Part shown: piece by piece, positions 23,055 through 35,300 of the stretch | How positions within the stretch are numbered: position 1 is the stretch's first letter | Layout of the letters: every line of letters begins with the position of its first letter | Origin: Endomychus coccineus | Lineage: Eukaryota; Arthropoda; Insecta; Coleoptera; Endomychidae | DNA length: 64,000 nucleotides | Assembly: GCA_958510875.1 (NCBI GenBank) | Contig: OY294068.1 | Coordinates: 17,650,297 to 17,714,296 of the forward strand | Direction of reading: 5' to 3' | Position numbers and translations under genes: made by a program | Notes under the pieces: generated by a model | What the model saw: the letters and a program-made list of their open reading frames with translations, nothing else | Told to the model about the DNA's origin: nothing | The model's database searches: none

Positions 23055-23579
23055 AGCTTATAATTCAGGAATGGAAGAAATGCCTGAGTCATGACTGAAA
23101 AAGTAGTGAAGTATTTTATATAAATAATTAAACTTCCTATACCTCAGATATAGCATACACCTTAATGCAGATAGGTAAGAGAGACTAGGCTGAGAAAAAA
23201 ATCATTTTAAAGGGTATGTGTCCGGTTCGGAAATTAAATATTATATAAAAAAGGGCTTGATCTTCTACCGTTTGGGTTTACATAAATATTTTTTTAACTT
23301 CAGTTCGGAATTTATATACGCCCATACTGCAGTGTATGTTCAGTATAGGTCCATATACTTGGTGTTACTGCATTTGTATTCATTTCTATTTCTTATGTGT
23401 ATCATAACATAATAATTAAAAAAAAATGTTTATTGTTTTGCTAAGAATTTTGAATATTCAGTTACAATTATTAACAAAATATCACGAAAATAATGCTTCA
23501 AATTGAAAGGAATCATTTGTACAGTAAAGATTATATACAGTTTGTTCCATTTTTTAGCTGGTGTATTGAGTTCTCGGTA

Positions 23580-24270
23580 ATTATAAGAGTTGGACGGTAA
23601 GGTAAATTCCGATAATTTCCGCTAATTTTCAAGATATTTTGTAAAAGGTAAAAATGCCACTTTAATAAAATAAAAAAAAATCGATGGCACCTTTTATTCT
23701 TTACAAAATGGCATCAACTTTTTTTGATTTCGATCATGATCTTTTCTTTTTAAATACGAACCTGCACTCGATTATTTTAGAACGTTTTGGACATATTATA
23801 AATCATTATAAGGTTCCTAAAAAATTTTAATGGAAATTTCACACCATAACATCTGAACTTTATTACAATTGATGGAAAAGTTATCAAATAAATGAGCAAA
23901 AGTCTGAAAAATAACTGAAAATACTTTTATCAACGCCACTGGATAACACGGTGTATATGGGTAACTGAATTGACGTTAGAATCGATAAGAAAAAATGCAG
24001 GTCCATATTTAAGAAACAAAAGTTGATATTTTGCCACTTTGTAAAGGAGAAAAAGAAGCACTAAAAAAGTGTCATCGGTTTTTATATCATTCCAAACAAT
24101 TACAGGAAGTGGAAGTGAAGAAATTGACATTTAACCTTTTTCAAGAAATTAACGCAAATACATTTTTTTTGAATCTGGACCTTAGCAGCTCTTCTGATTT
24201 CGCAAAAATTTTTCCTCTTATTCAACTTCTTACTCTTATAGTTACCAAAGTCCCAAAACACTAAAAAAAT
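23580..24270. repeat. Decayed long foldback
   Basis: The segment 23580-23770 (taattataagagt, aatcgatggcac, ctttacaaa.tggc, atcaacttttttt, aaatacgaacctgca) is found in reverse complement at 23995-24250 (tgcaggtccatattt, aaaagttgat, gcca.tttgtaaagg, gtgtcatcggtttt, actcttatagtta). Arms are clearly related but diverged and indel-rich. The small frames on either strand here are by-products. Confidence 0.55.
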
Positions 24271-24299
24271 TCGGTACTTTTCACAGTCCATAATTTTAC

Positions 24300-26384
24300 T
24301 CCAGTTATGTTGATATCACGTATTGTCAGGAAACTCCCTGGAGAATTATTTTGATCACATTGAATGTATACTCAAATCCAATGAATGCTCCAACTTTCAA
24401 AGCAAATTATGAAAACATAGGGTTGTTTATAACATACACAAAACCGTATACATAACATTCGATAAAATGTTCTAGCATAATTGACAGTTACAGGTGTCAA
24501 ATACTGAGAGTATGTAAATGTTAGTTCAGAGTATTTCATTCTTAACAAAATATGTAAAGTCAGGTACTTGTATAGATGCTATCCAATATAGTTGGTTAAA
24601 GGCAAACAAACTTACTTCAGTAGTTATTACTTGCTATTTTATTTGTGTTTGCTAATTTCCTTTTTGGGTAAAACTAGCCTTAACCTGTTTCCATGATTTC
24701 CTGATTGAAATACGACATTCGCTAGCATGTCAGGGTTCGAATTAGGAAGTTGTTAATACATTATTAAATATAAAGATCGAGTTTAAATCAATGGAGTATA
24801 GTGATTTAATAAGTATGAGTGAGATTCGACAGAGGGGGAAAAATGGGCGTTCTATTTATAGCGCGCATGTCAGACGTGTAGTTATGCATTGTATCCGAAG
24901 CAGTTGTGTGTTAAGCATAAAATAATTATCTATAGATGGTGCTAGAACTAGAATTTAAGTAGGCACTGAAAATTAATTTTATTGTACGTCAAAAGTCTCA
25001 AAATCAATGTAAACCGTACTTCTATCGCGAGTTACTCTCACAATACTCTCGTATACACCGGTGATTCAAACTCAATCTGCATGTTCCTTTTGATAAATTT
25101 CTTCATGGAGAACAATATTTTTGCCTTGCAGCTCCCATTACATTTTGTGGATAGCTCTTACATCAAATATGTAGTTTGATTTATTGCGACTTTAACAATC
25201 TTGGGTTGCAAATGTTACAATCATCTGGACATTTTATCTAATGCAATATGTCTTTATTTTGCTATTTTCAAGTGTGAAATTAATAACTTAATAAATACGG
25301 TAAATTATTGTTATATGAAGACTAGAATATTAGTGTTGGACTGATAAAATCTTTGTAAGTTGTCAACAGCTATTCAACAATTACAGACAATAATGTACTA
25401 ATAAATATTATTAATTGTATTGTCCATTTATTTGATTTTATTAAAGAGAAATATTCAAAATATCACAACTATTTACTATTTACAATATAATTATAAATAA
25501 AAATGGTATGTTCCAGCCATACTAATTTGTAAAATCGAATAATTATATATAAAAAGATTTCACTCAATAATTACGTGAATTATTCAAACTAAACATCAGA
25601 AAATCACAAATTAATTCGATTTAATCCCTTATTCTTTGTGAAATTGACACAAAATACTTCTTATTGAGATTTATGATATAAATTGAGTAATGGAATAATA
25701 TCTTTTACTGATATATACAGAATGGTTGGAGGCCAGTTTATCTAATTGATGGGAACAATCAGAGTCAATATGTTTATTACTATTTTAATAGTTAAATGAA
25801 AGATTTAATATTATTTATGGAATTAAACTGGATAGCAGAGAGATACTTTTGAGATTTTTTCATCATAATGAAATATAGGGCGAATTCAAAACATTATTCC
25901 AATCACTTCACGTCATTTCAAAATAGTGGATAACTAAATGTTGGTTGATGGAATTGATTGCACATCACTTTTGGATTCCGTTTGAAAGAAGTCGAACTTT
26001 GCAGGAATTGTCAATAATTCGAGAATACGTTGGTTAAAAAAAAACAATTTCGATACGTTTTTGGGAAAATTTTTACGACCAACAGTTTTGATGCTTTTAA
26101 AATAGCAGTTGAATTCCTCCTAAGTCGATAAATACCGCAATTGCGTTCATTTCCTAAGTGAACCAGCCTGTATATCAACAAAATTTGCCAATTTTGGCAC
26201 TTACCTCGCAAAGCTCTCATTCTGCATAAACATGGTTGTTAAACAGGATTGTGGTATCATTTACAAAATTAATACATCAATAAAAAAATAGTAAGTACCA
26301 GTAAATTAATTGCGTTCTGCCAACGCATAATACGCTTTTATCAATTTGTCGTACATTCGAAAACTGATGAAATGGCATTCAGAT
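24300..26384. other. Region 3' of the TRPM gene, no gene recognised
   Basis: AT-rich sequence containing whatever 3' UTR the minus-strand TRPM gene has. No conserved frame was recognised. Confidence 0.4.
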
Positions 26385-29300
26385 TCAACACATCGTTTCC
26401 GATTGCATGTGAAGGCTATCTTTGGAATCTGTCTTTTGTACGAATTCTCTGTGGAGGGGTAATTGTGAAGAATCCACCACTATAGATGGTCGTTTTGGTA
26501 TCGATGCTTGATCAACGAAACAAGGTATGTCGGCAGACTCAGTTGAACCTTGTCTTTCTGTTGGAACGCAATTGTAGTCTAATAAGAAAATAACAGACGG
26601 TATTCAGGTACTGTAATATGATGAAGGTATGTAGTTCTCACCTAAAGACCCCTGCGAAGGATTATCAACAGCTCTTGATCTGACTAGAGATTTCAATGGC
26701 CAGGAATTAATGTGAAACTCTGCAGTTTCCGAAACTACGTTTAAGAAGGCAGCATTGAGGTTCGGATTTTGATCGTATTCGTCTTCATCTTCTTCTTCGA
26801 ATCTTCGTTGTATGAGATCTTCCATAACCATGTAATCGCTCTCTTCGGCACTACGTAAATGTTCCTTTTCGAGATTTATTGCGATTTCTGGGTTGGACAT
26901 TTCAGATGCATGTCTTCTTCTCTGACCTGTAACAGACGAAGACGAAATAATGTTATTCCATTATTCCTCAACCGAATTACTCGATTAAATACAACGAGGC
27001 CAAGCAAAAATCGCCAAACTCCACATTCTGACAATAAGTTTATTATTTCGTTAGCCCAAAAACGCAAACTCTGAAAACCAAACACAATTCAAGCATAAAT
27101 AGTATACAAAGTATAACGTATCAAATAGAAACTACTATAAAGATAATTTGATTTCTCTACATCGACCAGTAACCTGGCAGCTAATACTCCCGGACAGCGG
27201 TTTCGCTCTCTCCAAATCATCAGCGGAACGAGTAAGCTGCAATGCTACCGGTCGATATCTCGATAAAAATATTAGAGCGACCAGAGTATCTAGCGCCATC
27301 TACCTGAGTGGATGAGTTCCACTAAGACAACTCAATGCCACATATACCATTGCCTGAGGGAATATTAGTAGATGAGACACCAACCAATGAAATAATAAAT
27401 TCGAAAATGAAAATGAACCAATAACTTGTAAACAAACGCGGGTTCGCCGCGGTTCCGTTGCCGTGTTCCTAAAATTTAATCATTTCTTCTTGAAAATGGT
27501 TTGGAGCGGAAATTGTTTCATCTGGAACGTTTTTAGCCAATACTTGGGGGCAGTCAACGGTCATTTCTTTGGGCGATCCGATTTTCAGTTTACGAGTGTG
27601 TGATTTTTCAAAATTTTGCTTCGATACACGATATCTGTCGGAAAAATGTATCAATTTTGATGAAAATTTCTGCACACGTTACTTTTAGCCAGTAATTTTT
27701 TGGGGGTGTATATGTTTTTTAAAAAGTAATGTCGGAAGTACTTTAAAAAAATACATTGCGCTATTCGATCTATTCATTGTTACTATTTACTTCCGACATT
27801 ACTAGAAGTTTGAAAATACTCGCAATCTTAATATTATTGAATGGTAGTACGGATTAAAAAAAAAACATCGATTGTCGAGCAAGGGTTCCCGAGATATTTT
27901 TGTTTTTTACGAGCTTAGCGCGGCGGTTCTTCGTTCCACGCGCGCCGCACAGCCAAGCGCACGAAATACCATTATTTATAATAATTGTTTGAAACAATTT
28001 GTTTTAGCAACTTTTACGGAAGATAAGAGGTTGGAAATTTGTTCATTAACTATTGAAGATGATCCCGTAAAAAAGCGCGTTACCGCACCACAACTTTTTT
28101 AGTGCCATTTTACAAAAGTGCTTTTTTTTTAATTAAGCTGTGGTTTGCAAAAAGTGTACATCCGATCTTGCTGAAATTTGTGTGCTACTTGGTGGGCACA
28201 AAAGCTACAACCTATTAAAATTTCAGCTCTTAATCTTTAAAAGAACAAGAGTTATGAATTTTTGAAACTTCGAGCAAAATCGACGGTTTTTTGCAATTTG
28301 CGGGTCCATCCGCAGCTCATTTTTTCCATCTTTTCACGGCGCATAAGCTTATTAAAAGCTTCTTTCTTTTGAACTCAATCCGACGATGTCCGACGCGAAA
28401 AACCGGGTTTGGTCATTTTTACCATTTTTTTTAACCATTTGTGACGATCAAAAAGTGTTCGTTTTTAGTTCCTTCAATTTGTATCATAATTATCTACTTA
28501 AGGCAAGAACTATGCAAAAATTACCGGCATTTTTTGCTAATTCTATCACATTAGAATGTTATCCACTTGTGTTAGTTTGTTAATGATGCGCGATATGCAT
28601 CGAAACTGCAGTCCCAATTATTATTATTGTTCCAATAGTGTTTTCTTTATGATAATAAACTGTCAAAAAATAATGGCCACATCCATCGAATATTTCTAAA
28701 AGAAATAAAAATGAGATAAGACATAGTTCCTTGATGTATCAACTTGCAATTGAAACATGTTAAGCATGTGAAAGTGTAATCTCGTTTTTAATTCTTTTAA
28801 AAACCTTTCCTTAATACTTTTTATGTAGAATCGATGTCAACTTCATCTAATAAAAAATACTGTTCAGTTTCTGCATATCTGTATAAGAAATTCAAGCAAA
28901 GTTGCAAACACCATGAAATTTAGTTTAGTAATGCGCCACCGCTTAATGTTGACGAAACGCTTGAGAAGTTTAGTAACTGGCAGTCCTCTATTTTCATAAA
29001 CGAAGATATAGTTATATTTTCTGAGTAGAAGACAGAGGCAAGAGAGAGGTGAAAACTGGTGCAGGTACAGTTCATGTTTGGTTCATGAAAAACATTAAAT
29101 GTGGAGATGCAGAATAGAAGAAAAAAGAATAAGAGGAAAAAGTGCTCTATTTTAAAAAGCAAATGAATCTAGTCACCCTTTCCCCCAATGATTGTTGTCC
29201 ACTGGTTGAAACGGCTTCAACAATGTGTGGAAATATGTATCTACCACGTTATATAAAAAGATTAACGAATTTGATGCTTTCAATGGATTGAAATTAACCT

Positions 29301-32300
29301 TCATCATTTTGAAGAGGACAGTTAGAAAACTGTCCAATTTTACGAAGAGCTTATTTAATTCGTTGAAAAGTCGAAGAAAACCATTGAGAGAAGGATGACC
29401 ACACTCATTGTGAATTTGAAAACATTGAATGGGTAAAATTAACATACTTGGAGGAGACTGTTCTGGTCGAGGAGGTGACAGCAACCCCGGTGATCTCGGA
29501 GGGCTTAATAATCCACAAACTGATTCAAGTTCGTCTGTGATACTTGTATACTCACTATGCATATGCATCAGCATGGAAGCTCTATTACTCATGTTTTGCG
29601 AAATACCGGCCGACGGAGGGTATATTTTTATTTTTGGTTCTAAGAATGTGACGTTTTTGTCCGCTGCATTATTACGAGCAGCTACCGATGTTCCTCCATT
29701 TGCCTCGATATTATCCGGTTCTGACTGGGTTTGCGAAAGTTGACGTTTCGTCAAATTAAGCCTACTGCCATGGATCGAATCTTCCCCTGTAATGTTAGTA
29801 TTATGTTACGACACTAGCTCATATTAGACAAAACAAATAATTGCAGCAATTTTTTATTTGCAACGCGTGAATCCAAAATGAAATACAATTTCCTCTTAAC
29901 AAATTGCAGAAAATAATATTCAATACGTTTTCTGCTATCATTTACCGCACTTTAACTTAAACACTCATTGCTTTAATTACAACTGTTCTACGTTGACGCA
30001 GATACTAGTCTAGAAATAGGTTTTAATAGAACCAATGGTTATTTTCAATGCCGGAAGTTTGATCAGGAAGTGGTGCTAATAACTAAAGATCCCATGTTTT
30101 CAAATTTCAAATATTCATAATTATAGCAACTACATCAAATTTTAACTTCCCTCACTACACAGTAAAAGGGAAGTTTTGTAATTGAGCCAATTTATTTTTT
30201 CGGATTTCCCGTTTTGAGCTTTTCTGAATCAATGTAGACTATTTTTTAGATGATGTCTGTGTGTGCGTGTGTCAAACTGTGGAGACTATTGTGGCGTTCC
30301 TATTGGTAGTACGAATTTTGCAAAATCGCTCTCATGTGGTGAAAATGTATTGTATTGTTTTTGGGCGCGGTAGCCACGTTTCTAGTGCTATTTTAGACAT
30401 CTGTCTTCAGTTTTTCAAATGCAATTGTACCGGGATATCAAAAATTATCTTGGTCAAGGGTGGTTGTGAATCTAAAACGTGTGTCTTACTTTACGTTTGA
30501 AATAATTATGTCATAATTAATTTGAATTTTCTAAAAGTGCGAAATTTCGCAATTTTATACGAATATTGTAACACTCAAGTCTTTAGCGCTTTGGACTCCG
30601 GGATTTTCACGTGGCCTATCGAAATTAGAAGGTTCGAGTTATCTAAAAACATAATTGCATGAACGCCAGACGTGCTATGTAATTAGCTACGCACGAAATC
30701 ATTTTGACATATGCCTCGAGGAGCTGGCTGCGCTTAAGTTAGAGTTTATACATTTTACCTCGGTCTTGTTAATTTGGGGCCGTTTCGAGCCCCGTGTGGC
30801 CGGCGCCAGTTGTAATAAAGTGTTTTCGGCTATAGGCCGCTAACTTTTAACCGTTTCGTGTATATTTTAGTAGCTAGAGAATTCCTTTTGGTACGTCGCA
30901 CGTCAGACGCTCGTAGCTGACAGGTGAGAGTACCTGTTTCTATTTGAATTAAATTTTCGTATTTAAACGACATTTTGGAGCCCGAGACTATGCTATCAAG
31001 TTGACCCGGTTCATAATCTAACGACATGGATCGAAAACCGCACTCCAAATGTCGCCTTAAAGTCGTAGGAGGGAGCACTATTTTGCACTTTTCTATCTTG
31101 CGAGCTACGCGCTCCTCACGTGAACGTCATTCGATTTAAGGAAAATTAACCAATTTAAATCAGTTTTCGACCCGGATTGTGGCCGTTGCGACCTTGTAAA
31201 AGGTTCAAAGTTAGCATAATTATTTCATAATTTGTAGTTCATTTTTGTTTTACAACTGTTAAACAATAAATAGGTATGAAATCTGTAGGTTATTGATGAT
31301 GTCAGTGTGACAGTGACATAATTATTTCAAAAGTAAAGTAAGACACACGTTTTACATTCCACAACCAGCCTTGACCAAGATAATTTTTGATATTCCGGTA
31401 GTATTTTATTGAACCCCAATTTGTTAAGATATCCTATGCCATCAAAAGTTATCGGTCTATTTCCAAGTAATTGGCCACTATTTGCACCAAAAATGTTTTT
31501 TTTATCATTTTGTGGCTAAACCTTGTGAATTACAAGGTAACATGATGGCACCATGTTAAATAACTTTATTGGAGGTCAAATAAAGATTAAAAATTATTGT
31601 CATCACTCCTTGCCTATTTCAACGCCCCAAAATCCCCTAAAACCACCCCCCAAAAAAATATGAATAATATGGATATGACCAATTTTTTGATAAATTGAGA
31701 TTCTGGCTGGGTTTAAAATCAAAACGGCAGTTTTATGTTTTTGTTCTGTTTTGGGGGGGGGGGGGGGTTGAAATAGGCAAGGAGTGATGGCAATAATTTT
31801 AAATCTTCATTTGACCTCCAATAAAGTTATTCAACATGGGGCCATCATGTTATCTTGTAACCCGCAAGTTTTACAAAATGAAAAAGAGAAACATTTTGGT
31901 TCAAATGATGGCCAATTACTCGGAAATGGACCGATAACTTTTGATGGGATGGGGTATATTAACAATTGCCAACACCAATGAATATTTTCACCAGGTTTGG
32001 GAGGGTTAACGTGCAGTCCATTTTCGGTCCAATTTTAACTGGTCGGCCTGATAAACGGGCACGATAAAAAATGATGGTACATGGTGGAAATGTATAAGAA
32101 TGGCATGCTTCTCAAGTAACCGCAACCTGGAAAGGGTTAACCTCCAGTCAAAAAAAAAATGCGGATGTTGTATCTCGAGATCTAGCAGCCTGCGAAAATT
32201 CGGTCTGTGAGTTGAATTGGTCATCGAACCGTCCTCTAACGATAAACCATAGTGCCATCGGGTTACCGTTCAGACCATCAATATCTGGCTCCTAGACTAT

Positions 32301-35300
32301 TAGCTGTTTCTAAATCATATTCAATATATTTTCTGTTCCTACAACCTTTCACCCGCAAAATGGGTCCAAAAGCTATTTTGCTAACTAAAGTGAGGGAAGT
32401 CAGTGATCGAATGATCACAGTTATTTTATCTTAATGGACGAAACATGGATGTAATATTATCATAGCGTGCTAACTATGATTAACCAAATGATTTTTCAAT
32501 TTTGTAGGCGTTCTAAAATATAATATGACAAGGTTAATGACAAAAGCACGATAAGCAAAGGCAAGGTACATTTCCAAAGCTAAATTACAAATAAAAAATA
32601 AATGCTACAATAGTATAGTGTAGAGGGCTGGACTATGGGTTGTGGAGGTGGAGGTTATTTACAACATTATTAACAATTGGTCAGTTAGAAATTCCAAATT
32701 TTATTAAATTGTCCATTTTGGATGAAGACTTATTTTTAAAAGAATGTAAGTTATTTGAAGTCTGTAAAGATATCGGTTTATTACTCTAAAATGTAAACAT
32801 CGTTCCAAAAAATCAGAATAAAAATATTTTGTAAATAACCTCCTCATCCTCAACCCATAGTCCAGCCCTACATACATTAAACTATTTTAGCATTGTTCTA
32901 TTTGAGAATGACATTTCTATTTGTAATTTGGCTGAAACTTTTTAGCTTTGGAAATGTCCCTGTATTGCACACTTATAGAAATTTACCTATAACCTCAAGT
33001 TATGATTGAATTTAACCCGAAATTTTAGCGTTAGTTATGAACTCCTGTCTTTTTATCTGTAATGCTACACTTCAAACGGTCGATTAGTCAAACACTTACC
33101 ATTTCCTCCTTCTGAACTTCTTCGGCTTGTAGAATCTCTTCGTCTTTGGGCAGCTCTTGATCTTAAAACATCTAAGCTTAATGCTGCTAAGTCATCAGTC
33201 GAAACGTCTTTAGAATCCACCAGTTTTTCGGTACTCTCAACGGAAGTTTTCGAATCAGAACTTCTTTTTCTTTGTCTGTTTAGATTTTGGTGTTGACTAC
33301 CTATGAGAGAGAACAAAAATCATTATTAATAATTTTGCATATCAATAGCCTGATTCAATGATTTTATGTTGTTTCATGTGCATTATATGTGGTGTTTACA
33401 AGACATCTTGTAAAATACTTGTAACGTTATAAAGACGCATGTAGGAATTTGCAAGGGTTTTAATTAATTAAATTAGTATAAATCTGACTTAGTGATTGAA
33501 CGTCAAAATAATGTTAAAAGTATATTTTAGGTAGAATGCTGAAATAGCAATATTTTTAATACGGTCTAACAGCCTTTTTCTTTTCAATTCAGTTAACAGA
33601 AATGGTTCTAAAGAAAACAAGTGCTTTACTGTATATTGGTAGCTAAGACATATATTTATGATCTTATTCGAAACGGCAAGTGGATCACTTGCTATAGTTT
33701 AAAGAAAGGTTTTTTACCTCGTCTTTTCCTTTGAAGCTACAATCTATTCACGTTACCATAACATCAGACGTGCAGGACGCGGTCGTTTCTTATTAAACAT
33801 GTACCTAATTAGAATATAAACTTGATATAATTTTGATTCATACCTAAATTCGAGGAAGTCTAAAGGGCATAAAATTAAGGTCCCTGTCAACAAAAACAGA
33901 ATATTCCTTTTGTATCCAGCTCACTAGACTTGTGCAAGTCTCTCTCTCTTATTGTGTAGAAGTTACTACCCCCAAACATATTGGTCAAGGAGGAGTGGTT
34001 ATCCAAGATTATAAAAAACCAAACTCACCACACTAAAGTTAGCTATATTCAAACTTCTTGAGTTGAATCATGCTTTGACTATTTCACGGATCACTTAAAT
34101 CATATTTTAGAAAACTTTCCAAGTTTTCTAGTTAAGTTTGCGTTGTGGTGTTTATGGTAGAATTTTCGCTAAGTTCATTTAGAATAATGTCATATTGCTG
34201 AACGTCATAATAATGTTAAAAGTATATTTTAGGTAGAATGCTGAAATAGCAATATTTTTATTACGGTCTGACAGCCTTTTTCTATTACTTCATAAATAAA
34301 TAAATCTTCAACATCTGGTTCGAAAGTGGATACTTGAGCGTTATATTTTGGTATCAGTCTTATTCAAACATTGCTTGAGATGACTTCGAACATTATATAA
34401 ATCTCATTCCGCCGGGCCATTTCTTCAAGTTTAAAAATAGATAAAAATCGCAGGGGGCCAAATCTGGAGAATATGGTGGATTATGAACCAATTCGTAGCT
34501 CAATTCATGCAATTTTGCCATTACGACTGCGGACCTGCACGCCGGTGCGTTGTCCTGAGGGAAGAGCACTTTTTTCTTTGCCAAATGCGACCGCTTTCGC
34601 TTCAAATCGGCGTCGAATCGTTCCAACAGCTCTGCATAATATACGCCGGTAATCGTTTTGCTCTTTTCGAGGTAATCGATGTGGACGATACCGTATGCAT
34701 CCCAAAAAACTGTCACCATGACTTTGTTGGCCGGTAAACCCACTTTGGCTTTTTTCGGCTTCGATTCGCCAGGACAAGTCCACGGTTTCGACTATTCTTA
34801 GGTCTCTGGTGTGTTGTGATGGCTCCATGTTTTGTCCACGGTTACGAAACGGCGCAAAAAGTCCTTCTTATCGTGCTCGAACATGGCCAAACACTCTTTT
34901 GAAGTTGTCACACGGTCGCGCTTGTAGTTAATAGAGAGCAAATGCGGCACCCATCTGGCAGCTAGCTTTCTCATATTGAAAAATGTATGCAAAATGTTCC
35001 GTATCCGTTAGGTTGAGATGACCATAGTAGTCAGAGAGCTGTAGGCCAATTTCCTTACAGGTATTTGAAGCTTCTGATTCAACGATAGTACATTTGTCAA
35101 AGGTGCCCCGAAACCCCTGACGAATTTTAAAATTTCCCAGGTGGTATGTAGGGTACCCTAGGGCACCCTGAAGTGTAGTTAGTTTCTTACAAGTTCGGTA
35201 AGTTTCTGTTTTTTTTATTTAAAGTTAGATATGGTGAATACCATACTCCCTTACAAATTGCAGACATACAGATGGTCCAGATCCTAGGATATGGCCCAAA

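Noticed and set aside
34483..34737. Plus-strand frame across the mariner relic
   Set aside because: The recognisable transposase reads on the minus strand; this is its complement.
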